DNA from: B30-G6 sp964633115 | GTDB lineage: Bacteria > Desulfobacterota > Desulfobacteria > Desulfobacterales > B30-G6 | Direction: 5' to 3' | Assembly (NCBI GenBank): GCA_964633115.1 | Contig: CAZWEO010000009.1 | Span: 1 to 64,000, forward strand | DNA length: 64,000 nt | Shown: one piece after another, positions 42,108 to 49,967 of the stretch | How positions within the stretch are numbered: the first letter of the stretch is position 1 | How the letters are laid out: each line of letters begins with the position of its first letter | Made by a program: the position numbers and the translations under genes | The notes under the pieces: generated by a model | Database searches by the model: none | Told to the model about the DNA's origin: nothing | The model's input: the letters and a program-made list of their open reading frames with translations, nothing else

Positions 42108-44375
42108 TCATAAAATTGGAAACGAAACCCGGAAGCAGGCGCCACGATCCGCGCCGGGCACAACCCGGATCGTCCCGCCGCAGTCTTTGACGATGCCGTA
42201 GCTAATGGAGAGCCCCAAGCCGGTTCCTTTTCCGACCTCTTTGGTGGTGAAAAAGGGTTCGAAAATTTTCTCGGCTACATGTTTGGGTATGCCAACACCG
42301 GTATCACAAACCTCGGCTATAACCTGATCTGAATCTTGATACGTTTTCAGGGTGATCTGATCTTCCGGATCCATCTGACGTGACCGTGAGGCTTTTTCCT
42401 CAATGGCGTCACGGGCATTCAGCAACAAGTTGATAAATACCTGTTCAAGACGATCCGGATCGACCTGAACTTTTGGCAAATCTCGGCCCAGATCCTTATT
42501 CACAGAGATACCCCTGACTTTGAGTTGCTGGCTGAAAATCTCAAAAGCATTTAAGAGCACGTCGTTGATGGCGATTTTCTCCAGGGCCAGATCGGTCTTA
42601 CGGGCAAATTGGCGCATGTGGTTGATGATCCGGGTTGCCCGGTCCACGTTGCTGTCCACCTTGGATAGCATGGTATTTAAAACTTTTGCTTTCAGAGTTT
42701 CTTCTCGATCGATTTTCTTGATGATAAAGCTACTGGCGGTTTTAATGACCGACAAGGGCTGGTTCAATTCATGGGCCACACCCGTGGCCATTTCACCCAG
42801 GGTGGCCATTTTGCTGGCCTGGATCAGCTGCTGTTCGGCTTCGAGCCGTTTGGTGATGTCGCCGGTGGTTACCAGGAGCACCTCATTCCCGGTATATTCG
42901 GACAGTGCTATGCGGATGTTGACATACAGTTCCTTACCGCTTTGGGTCACATGCTTGGCCTGGTTGATAACCACGCCCGCCTTCATCTTGGCGGCGTAGC
43001 CTTTTCTTTCATCTTCACGAAAAAGGTTCAGAAACGGTTTGCCGATAATGTCTTCCAGACTGAATCCATACACCGATTCAACGCTCATGTTGCAATCCAG
43101 TATATCGAGCGTTTGCATATCCAGCACAAATACTGGATTGGGAATGTTATTGAATATGGCATGATATTTCTTTTCGGAACGTTTTAAGTCATCTTCGAGT
43201 TGCCGGCGTTCGGAAATATCGTGCGAGATTTCCATGGCGGCAACCACCTCGCCTTTTTGGTTGACTATGGGCGATGTTCGCACGATCCAGTGCTTGATGC
43301 TGCCGTCTTTGTCGACACCTGTTTCCTCGGTTGAGTACGATTTGCCATCGGCAAAGGTCCATTCCACCGGGCAGTGTTCGCATTTCTCCGAACGTCCCTT
43401 GTAGGCGTGGTAGCAATAATCGCCTGGTTCCGGGTCGAAGCGGTCCGAGAATTCCTTGTTGTATCGCAGCAGCTTATAATTTCGATTCTGAACCGTGATG
43501 AGGCAGGGCACCTGTTCAAACAGCTGCATGTATTCGTCGCGTTGTTTGTTGAGCGCAGCCTCTTTTTCACCGATTTCAGCCCCCATTTTGTCGATGGCAT
43601 CCCCGAGCTGACCCATTTCATCCTTTTGCACCAGCGCTACCTTGCTGTCGTAGTCACCCCGGGCGATATTGCGGGTACGGGAGATCAGTTTTTTAACAGG
43701 CCGATTGACCAGCCTAAAAACAAAGAAAAAAATAATCGTGGACGTCAGTAGGAAAACGCTTACAGACATCCCGATGATGCTGCGTTGCAGCAGGTACAAT
43801 CCCTGATCGGTTTCTTTGAGTGAGACAACCAGATCCAAGGCACCTAAAATTTTTTTGCCCTGGGGATGTACGTGGCAGTCATCCGTGGAACAACCCGGTT
43901 CGTTGCCTATGGGGCTGATGATGCCCAAGAGTCGATACCCGTCGGCATCCCTGAATATACGGATCCTGTCATTGAGGGCCAGTTCGGATAGGGGCGGTTC
44001 CGTACGATGGCAGATGTCACAGGCTTCGGCTTTGATGTTGGTTGCCAGATCGACTTCCTCCGGTTGATTCGAAAATTTTATTTCACCGGCTTTGTTGAAG
44101 ATGCGGATATTTTCAATCTCCGGCAGCCGTCCGATGTTACGGATAATCTGGTTGATGTCGTCCCGGGAGTTGAGCATCATGGCATAATGGGTTCCCAATC
44201 GAATCGTGGTTGTCAGTCGATCGGTGGCGCCCACGATGTTTTGCATCTCTTTTTCCTTCTGGTAACGGACGTTGACATAGGTCCAAATGGAAACGGAGAC
44301 GAGAAAGACCAGCCCAAATGTGATCACGATTTTGGAAACAAGCCGGGACCGTATTTTATTAAAAAGTTTGAACAT
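42108..44375 (-). CDS. Membrane sensor kinase with periplasmic c-type heme motifs
   Basis: 755 residues. TM1 is at ~15-35 and TM2 at ~200-222, with a periplasmic loop between them. The loop holds CDICH (119-123), a canonical CxxCH heme c site, and CSTDDCH (162-168), a CX4CH variant. HAMP (~223-275), two PAS domains (one with CYHAYKGRSEKCEHCPVEW), H-box GVAHELNQPLSVIKT and an ATPase domain with GKGTGLGLSISYGIV follow. It probably reads periplasmic redox state or a gas through heme and signals inside. It lies 72 bases after the HdrA-receiver gene, making that receiver and the downstream REC-kinase its likely targets. Confidence 0.87.
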   Translation of the reverse strand: MFKLFNKIRSRLVSKIVITFGLVFLVSVSIWTYVNVRYQKEKEMQNIVGATDRLTTTIRLGTHYAMMLNSRDDINQIIRNIGRLPEIENIRIFNKAGEIKFSNQPEEVDLATNIKAEACDICHRTEPPLSELALNDRIRIFRDADGYRLLGIISPIGNEPGCSTDDCHVHPQGKKILGALDLVVSLKETDQGLYLLQRSIIGMSVSVFLLTSTIIFFFVFRLVNRPVKKLISRTRNIARGDYDSKVALVQKDEMGQLGDAIDKMGAEIGEKEAALNKQRDEYMQLFEQVPCLITVQNRNYKLLRYNKEFSDRFDPEPGDYCYHAYKGRSEKCEHCPVEWTFADGKSYSTEETGVDKDGSIKHWIVRTSPIVNQKGEVVAAMEISHDISERRQLEDDLKRSEKKYHAIFNNIPNPVFVLDMQTLDILDCNMSVESVYGFSLEDIIGKPFLNLFREDERKGYAAKMKAGVVINQAKHVTQSGKELYVNIRIALSEYTGNEVLLVTTGDITKRLEAEQQLIQASKMATLGEMATGVAHELNQPLSVIKTASSFIIKKIDREETLKAKVLNTMLSKVDSNVDRATRIINHMRQFARKTDLALEKIAINDVLLNAFEIFSQQLKVRGISVNKDLGRDLPKVQVDPDRLEQVFINLLLNARDAIEEKASRSRQMDPEDQITLKTYQDSDQVIAEVCDTGVGIPKHVAEKIFEPFFTTKEVGKGTGLGLSISYGIVKDCGGTIRVVPGADRGACFRVSFPIL

Positions 44376-44447
44376 AACTCATGACGCTCCCTGTCAAATA
44401 AAAGCGCTGCTGTTGGTTCACCCAACTATTTCATGAGAAAATCGGGA

Positions 44448-47400
44448 CTAAGTGTCGCCGGCTGCAGCCACCGGTACCGATGGCCAGACCGCATCCATGG
44501 CACTGTCAATCATGCCGAGCATCTGGGCATCGGTGAATCCTTGAAGTATTGCTGCGCTGTTGGGGCAGGTCGTGGCGCAGACACCACAGCCCTGGCACAT
44601 GGCTGCATTGACTTCGATTTTCTGGTTGTCCGGATCCAGATGTCTAGCCTGATAGGGGCACGCGTCAACACAGCGTTCACACAGGCTGCATAGGCTGTGC
44701 CGCACCGATGAAACAATTTTTCCAGTCGCTAATTTGTCATTGGCCAGTATGCGTAAGGACCGCTGGGCAGCGGCCCCCGCCGTGGCAAGGGCATCCTGAA
44801 TTGACCGGGGCGACAGCGCAATCCCGCAACCAAAGACACCTTCCTTGAGCGCATCCACTGGGCGCCATTTGAATTCCGCTTCCAGGAAAAAGCCGTCCTG
44901 ATCGGTTTCGGCACCAAATATTTGCGACAATTTTTCCGGAAGCTGGGGCACGATGCCGGTGGCCAGGACAAGCAGGTCGGTTTCGATTTGAAGGGGTCTG
45001 GACAAAATGGGATCCGTGGCCATGACCGACAAGCTGGAAACTTCTTGCGACGGCAAGTTGACTTGCGGTGGATTATCCGGGTCGTATTGAATAAATATGA
45101 CACCGGCCTTACGAGCGGCTGTAAAATATTGTTCGGCGAATCCGATGGTCATCATATCCCGATACAAGATGTAGACCGCAAGGTCCGGCTTAGTTTTTTT
45201 AAGCCGCAAAGCATGCTTCAAGGATGTGGGGCAACAGACCCGGCTGCAGTAATTTCTCGGTTCCAGCCGGGAGCCCACACATTGGATCATCACAACGCTA
45301 TCTAGTGACTCCATATCGAGATTGTCTTGTCTGATCCGGTTTTCCAGCTCTTTCTGGGTAATGATGGCCGGGTTGTCACCATAACCATAGGTGTCTGCGG
45401 GGGCTTCGTTACCTCCTGTGGCCAAAATTGTGGTAGCATGCTGAATGGTTTGGGCACCTCCCTCGGCATTTTCAATGGTCGTGTAGAAATCGCCCACCTC
45501 ACCAAAATGGGCTGTAATGCTCGATTGCAGGTGGATATCTATCAAGCGATGATTTTCCACGGCCTGAACGATATCATCCAAATACAGCTTAACAGGGGAT
45601 CCTTCGATGGTTTGATCCAACCAGAGGAGGTTGCCCCCCAGTTGATCGCTCTGTTCCACAAGACTCACGGGATAGCCGTGTTCGGCGATGGAAAGAGCCG
45701 CATGCATACCGGCAATGCCTCCGCCCACCACCAAGGCTTGCCTGGCAACCGGCAGTTTGGTGAGCGTTAATGGATCCACGTGTTTCAACCGGGCTTTACC
45801 CATCTTCAAATTAGACAGGGCCGAATCGATCCAGGCACGATCTGTTTGCGAAGATTCGGGTGTCGATCTAAAAAACGGTGTCACGATATCGACAACATGC
45901 ATCAATTCGGTTTCCAGCTGGACTTGGCGACTCAACTCCCGCAATTTGTGGATAAACACATAGGGATGACAGGCTCCCAGCAAAACCCGGTTGGGCTTTG
46001 TCGATTCGATGGCCTTGACGAGGTCCTCCCATCCAGTGGCGGTACAAACCTGCTGTAAAAAAATCACCTGATCCACAGCCGGATCCTGCTTGAGCGCTTG
46101 GGTCAGTGCATCGGTATCTAGGTTTTGGGTATACCGATCCGAACAGGTGCAGACCCCCACCAAAATTCTGGGATTTTCTCTGGATACATCTTGAAATACA
46201 GGTTCAGAATCGGTTTCATCCGCCAAGCTGCCGCCGGCGGCATGAATGACGCGGGAAGCCTCCAAAGATGCTGCCGATGCATGCATAACCGATTCACTGA
46301 TATCTTTGAGACCGGTATAGGAGCCGCCTGCCAGCACACCGGCTTTTTCGGTGACCACCGGCGAAAGCAGGGTGGTCTGGATAAAGCCCCAGGGATTCAG
46401 GGGGATTTCCAAGAGCTGAGACAACTCCTGGCTGCCTGTGGCCGGCCGTTGCCCCACGGTCAGTACCACCAAATCAAAGGTTTCGTTCTGAACCGACCCA
46501 TCTGTCTGCACGTAGCGGATGACCGGGTCTGCGGAATTTGAATCCGGCATGATCGAGTGAATGCGCGCCCGCTGGAACCGTACGCCGTGATCCTGTTCGG
46601 CACTATCCCGGTAGCGCTGGAACGATTTTGCAAACGTGCGCATATCCATATAAAAAAGGGTGGTTTCCACAGGCGTTTTCAGTTTCTGTTTAACCAGCAG
46701 GGCTTCCTTGATGGCGACCATGCAGCAGACCGAAGAGCAAAAATCTGCATCGCACTGGATGTCCCGGGACCCGACGCACTGTATCCAGGCGATTTTGGTA
46801 ATTGGTTTGCCATCATGGGGTCGCATCATTTGTCCCTGGGTTGGCCCGGTGCCGCTAAGCAGCCGTTCCAGTTCAAGGGTGGTGATCACATTGGGATTGG
46901 TCTGGTAGTCATAGATATTCTTAGCTTCGGCCGGATCAAAATAGTCGGCCCCACCGGATAAGACCACCGCGCCCACTTCAAGGATCCGGGGCTCACCGGC
47001 CTGAACTTCCTCAAAAATTTGAACCACATCGACGATCATTTTTTCCGGATCAAATGGTTTCATCAAATAATCCCTGGCACCGATCTTCATGGCGTCCACG
47101 GCGGTTTCCACCGTGGCAAATGCGGTCATCATGAGGACGGGCATATCCGCAAAAATTTCTTTGGCCTTTTTCAGTAGTTCGACGCCATCCATCCCCGGCA
47201 TTTTAATATCGGTCAGCATCAGGTTGAAGGATTGCTGCGAAAGCTTTTCCAGAGCCATGGCACCGGACTCGGCCGTATCCACATCAAAATTCTCATCCGC
47301 AAGCCATTCCTTCAGAGAGTCCCGAACGATCAACTCGTCGTCCACCACCAGAATTCGGAAGGCTTTCCGTTTTTCCAGGGAGAGATGAATGGCCTGGGTG

Positions 47401-47927
47401 GGGCAGACTTTTTCACAGGCGCCACAGTGGTTGCAGGCTGCCAGGTCAATGACGTAAGGATTGGGTATGGTATGTGGAATCGGCAGGTAGATGGCTTTAT
47501 GGGTGCAAAGCCCCTGGTTAAATGCATCCGCTACCTCTATTGGACAGACCGCTTCACAAGCACCGCAACCCACGCACTGGTCAGGATCCACCCAGGTGGG
47601 CTTTTCACGCAGGGTTACGCTAAAACTTCCCGGCTCACCGCTTAGGTCTATCAACTCGGTATTCAGAAGGATATCGATATTCTCATGAAAAAGTCCTTTA
47701 CGCAGACAGAACTGGCCCGACTGGTCGCGCTTGACAAGGGGGAGCATTTTGCACATACCGCAGTGGTTGCTTGGGAACTGATGGTCCAGCTGGCTGAGGA
47801 TGCCCCCCATATGGGCCTTACGATCGATAAGGGTAACACCGTATCCGTACTCAGCCAGGTCAAGCGCCGATCGAATTCCGCTGATGCCGGCACCTACAAC
47901 CAGGGCTTTGCCCAATTTTTTACTCAT
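44448..47927 (-). CDS. hdrA: HdrA-like flavoprotein with an inserted response-regulator receiver
   Basis: 1159 residues. Residues 7-110 are the HdrA FAD module with NHCGMCK at 54-60. Two 4Fe-4S motifs follow at 118-129 and 165-175. Residues ~190-305 are a complete receiver with acidic pair Asp196/197, phospho-acceptor Asp240 (LMLTDIKMPGMDG), Thr268 and Lys290. Then the HdrA C-terminal flavin region resumes (GAVVLSGGADYFDP). A second HdrA-like unit follows, with a degraded VCTCSDRY start and a second FAD motif GGGIAGMHAAL. Two C-terminal 4Fe-4S motifs (CERCVDACP, CGVCATTCP) complete it. The HdrA reading continues smoothly on both sides of the receiver. It implies phosphorylation-controlled electron transfer. 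Confidence 0.9.
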   Translation of the reverse strand: MSKKLGKALVVGAGISGIRSALDLAEYGYGVTLIDRKAHMGGILSQLDHQFPSNHCGMCKMLPLVKRDQSGQFCLRKGLFHENIDILLNTELIDLSGEPGSFSVTLREKPTWVDPDQCVGCGACEAVCPIEVADAFNQGLCTHKAIYLPIPHTIPNPYVIDLAACNHCGACEKVCPTQAIHLSLEKRKAFRILVVDDELIVRDSLKEWLADENFDVDTAESGAMALEKLSQQSFNLMLTDIKMPGMDGVELLKKAKEIFADMPVLMMTAFATVETAVDAMKIGARDYLMKPFDPEKMIVDVVQIFEEVQAGEPRILEVGAVVLSGGADYFDPAEAKNIYDYQTNPNVITTLELERLLSGTGPTQGQMMRPHDGKPITKIAWIQCVGSRDIQCDADFCSSVCCMVAIKEALLVKQKLKTPVETTLFYMDMRTFAKSFQRYRDSAEQDHGVRFQRARIHSIMPDSNSADPVIRYVQTDGSVQNETFDLVVLTVGQRPATGSQELSQLLEIPLNPWGFIQTTLLSPVVTEKAGVLAGGSYTGLKDISESVMHASAASLEASRVIHAAGGSLADETDSEPVFQDVSRENPRILVGVCTCSDRYTQNLDTDALTQALKQDPAVDQVIFLQQVCTATGWEDLVKAIESTKPNRVLLGACHPYVFIHKLRELSRQVQLETELMHVVDIVTPFFRSTPESSQTDRAWIDSALSNLKMGKARLKHVDPLTLTKLPVARQALVVGGGIAGMHAALSIAEHGYPVSLVEQSDQLGGNLLWLDQTIEGSPVKLYLDDIVQAVENHRLIDIHLQSSITAHFGEVGDFYTTIENAEGGAQTIQHATTILATGGNEAPADTYGYGDNPAIITQKELENRIRQDNLDMESLDSVVMIQCVGSRLEPRNYCSRVCCPTSLKHALRLKKTKPDLAVYILYRDMMTIGFAEQYFTAARKAGVIFIQYDPDNPPQVNLPSQEVSSLSVMATDPILSRPLQIETDLLVLATGIVPQLPEKLSQIFGAETDQDGFFLEAEFKWRPVDALKEGVFGCGIALSPRSIQDALATAGAAAQRSLRILANDKLATGKIVSSVRHSLCSLCERCVDACPYQARHLDPDNQKIEVNAAMCQGCGVCATTCPNSAAILQGFTDAQMLGMIDSAMDAVWPSVPVAAAGDT

Positions 47928-47947
47928 ATCAAAGCTCCTAATAGCTG

Positions 47948-49090
47948 CTAGTTTATTCCCACAATTTCTTCAAACTCTTCTTCTTTGAATTCCGACATGG
48001 GCGGATTTTCCGTAAGACTTCTGCCAGCCTGGTAGTCAAAGGCCTCCTGAGTTCTGTGGGCCACCGTACGGAACAAGGCCATAACCGGGATGTCGTTGGG
48101 GCATGCATTGGTACATTGCCCGCATCCGACGCAGGCGGTACTCATGTGTGTCAGACGCGTGATGTGGTACAGCATCGTATCCGTGGGCATTTTAATGGCG
48201 CCGTTGCGTTGGGACCAGCGCAGGTACTGGCTGGGTTCGTGGTCGAACACATCGGTAACGAATACGCACTCGCGGCAATAGCAAACCGGGCAGGCAACCC
48301 GGCAGTTATAGCAGTTTACGCAACTGTTCAAAAAGGTGCCCAGTTTTTCCTGGCTGTCAATTTGTTCGTCGATTTGGGCGAACATCTCATCCCGGAATGC
48401 TGCATTCTCCGAGATACGCCCTTCGATGTCCTTTTTGCGGGCAGCCGGGATTTCTGAAGCGCTAAAATCGAGTGTCTTCAAGAGCAGATCACCCTTTTCT
48501 GTGAGCGATTGGGCCAGGATTTCCCGGCTGGTATCCACCCCATAGAGACCAATGTTGATATCGGCGCTTTCCGTCACCGGAAATTCGCAAGCCTGACATG
48601 CTTGTGACAGCGCCATCTCTGGGGTGATCCCACTTTTTCCGGATAGAACCCGGCCAGCATATTGCTGGGTCATATCGTCGCTGTGTTCCCCGGCCCATTG
48701 CAGATAATCCCGGTTCCCGAGGGCACCCAGACAGTCAATGCCGATCAGAATCAGATCTTCGGTGCGTCCCTGCTTGAGTTTGACCAGTTCGATAAAAGCG
48801 CGGATTTCGCAGGGACGCATGAGGGCCGCAACCGTGCCGCCGGACGGTTTGCGCGTCAGACGTGATACCATTTTAGCACTATTGACAGGAAATGCCGGTG
48901 TCAGGGGATCTAACATGTTGACCTGATCGGCCACTGAAATCAGTGTGGGCATGACCATTGTCTTTCCGGGTAGCCGACAGGGTGCCAGCAGCGCGGTGAT
49001 ATCATCCCGTTCCAGGAGGCTTTTAAAAAATCCTCTGAGCGTTTCCAGAATGTTTTGGTCTGTTACCTCAATTTTTACCGTGTCGGGCAT
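47948..49090 (-). CDS. FrhB-like iron-sulfur subunit (second copy)
   Basis: 380 residues. The FrhB-type core has AALMRPCEIRAFIELVKL and LIGIDCLGALGNRDYL, followed by CQACEFP. Two ferredoxin motifs lie in the C-terminal third (CVNCYNCRVACPVCYC and CVGCGQCTNACP). It is paralogous to the protein at 21779 and holds the same place after mvhD, here 125 bases downstream. It starts 20 bases before the HdrA-receiver gene. It would pass electrons between MvhD/HdrA and an unknown carrier. Confidence 0.82.
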   Translation of the reverse strand: MPDTVKIEVTDQNILETLRGFFKSLLERDDITALLAPCRLPGKTMVMPTLISVADQVNMLDPLTPAFPVNSAKMVSRLTRKPSGGTVAALMRPCEIRAFIELVKLKQGRTEDLILIGIDCLGALGNRDYLQWAGEHSDDMTQQYAGRVLSGKSGITPEMALSQACQACEFPVTESADINIGLYGVDTSREILAQSLTEKGDLLLKTLDFSASEIPAARKKDIEGRISENAAFRDEMFAQIDEQIDSQEKLGTFLNSCVNCYNCRVACPVCYCRECVFVTDVFDHEPSQYLRWSQRNGAIKMPTDTMLYHITRLTHMSTACVGCGQCTNACPNDIPVMALFRTVAHRTQEAFDYQAGRSLTENPPMSEFKEEEFEEIVGIN

Positions 49091-49109
49091 ACCATCCTCC
49101 TAGGTGGAC

Positions 49110-49195
49110 AACCTACGGTTGTCAGCTCTTAGCTGTTGGCTTTTAGCACTTAGCTGCCACTGGCTACTGGCTAGCGGCTACAAGCCAAGTGTATC
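49110..49195. repeat. AGCTNTTAGC-type low-complexity repeat
   Basis: Repeats such as TCAGCTCTTAGCTGTTGGC and TTAGCACTTAGCTGCC fill the 125-base gap between mvhD and the FrhB-like gene. Same family as the runs near 14500, 18760 and 23200. Confidence 0.5.
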
Positions 49196-49215
49196 GGATT
49201 CTTTATCTATCCGAG

Positions 49216-49641
49216 CTATCCAACTTTTTGTAGCTTGGCCTGACTGGGGCCCAACGCTTTGATTTGGGCAACCAGATCCTGGAGCGTTTCCGCCAGCAGG
49301 ACCCCGTCGCTGGCCGCAATCCAGGTCAGCCGCAGTCGCTCGGCCTCGAATCCGAAACGCGGCAGGATTTCCTTGAGCAGCTTAATGCGTCGGCGGGCTT
49401 TGAAATTGCCATTGATGTAGTGGCAATCGCCGGGATTGCAACCACTAACCAGAACGCCGTCAGCACCATCCAAAAGCGCTTTAATTACGTATTTGGGATC
49501 CACCATGCCACTGCACATAACGCGGATGATTTTCACGTTGGGTGGATAGGAGAGCCGGCTGGTACCGGCCAGGTCCGCAGCCGTGTAGGTGCACCAGTTA
49601 CAGAAAAAAGCAATGATGGTGGGTTCGAAATCGTCTGTCAT
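49216..49641 (-). CDS. mvhD: MvhD-like subunit, cysteine form
   Basis: 141 residues covering the whole MvhD family. IIAFFCNWCTYTAADLAG comes at the start, MCSGMVDPK in the middle, and SGCNPGDCHYINGN supplies the cysteine pair. At the first cysteine of that pair the paralogue at 22728 has selenocysteine. It binds a 2Fe-2S cluster and delivers electrons to HdrA. It is flanked by two HdrA-type genes and the FrhB-like gene in the second Hdr operon. An unusual hairpin repeat array lies just upstream. Confidence 0.93.
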   Translation of the reverse strand: MTDDFEPTIIAFFCNWCTYTAADLAGTSRLSYPPNVKIIRVMCSGMVDPKYVIKALLDGADGVLVSGCNPGDCHYINGNFKARRRIKLLKEILPRFGFEAERLRLTWIAASDGVLLAETLQDLVAQIKALGPSQAKLQKVG

Positions 49642-49662
49642 TTTTACACTCCAATTGGTTGT

Positions 49663-49843
49663 TATTAGGCCTTGCGGCCGATATTTGCGCTTCGCGCGTT
49701 ATTTGGTCTACGACCGTTATTACGCCTTCGGCTGTTATTTGCGCTGCGCGCGTCATTAGACCTTCGGTCGGTATTACGCCTTCGGCTGTTATTTGTGCTA
49801 CGCACGTTATTAGACCTTCGGTCGTTATTACGCTGTCAGCTAC
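49663..49843. repeat. Tandem array of 18-bp hairpin units with co-varying stems
   Basis: About ten units, nine exactly 18 bp long, each start with TATT(A/T) or CATTA and contain a four-base stem around a three-base loop. Examples are GCGC-TTC-GCGC, GGTC-TAC-GACC, GCGC-TGC-GCGC, GACC-TTC-GGTC and GTGC-TAC-GCAC. Stem sequences differ between units but pairing is kept. It fills most of the 326-base gap between the hdrA-gltD and mvhD genes of one operon. The remainder (49844-49967) has no gene. Confidence 0.85.
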
Positions 49844-49967
49844 AAGCGCAAGGCGACAATTAATAACGCGAAGCAAATGACTATGAATTACAGCGCAGCG
49901 TAATGACTACTGAAACAACGTATGATTTTAGTTGTTTCTGCTAAACGTAGAATCTGTTTGAACATGG

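Noticed and set aside
49663..49843. CRISPR array
   Set aside because: Units are 18 bp with no separate spacers and internal variation in the palindrome; no cas genes nearby.
49598..49876. A 92-codon minus-strand frame across the hairpin array
   Set aside because: It is open only because the 18-bp unit is a multiple of three; the product is a six-residue repeat, it overlaps mvhD and has no ribosome site.
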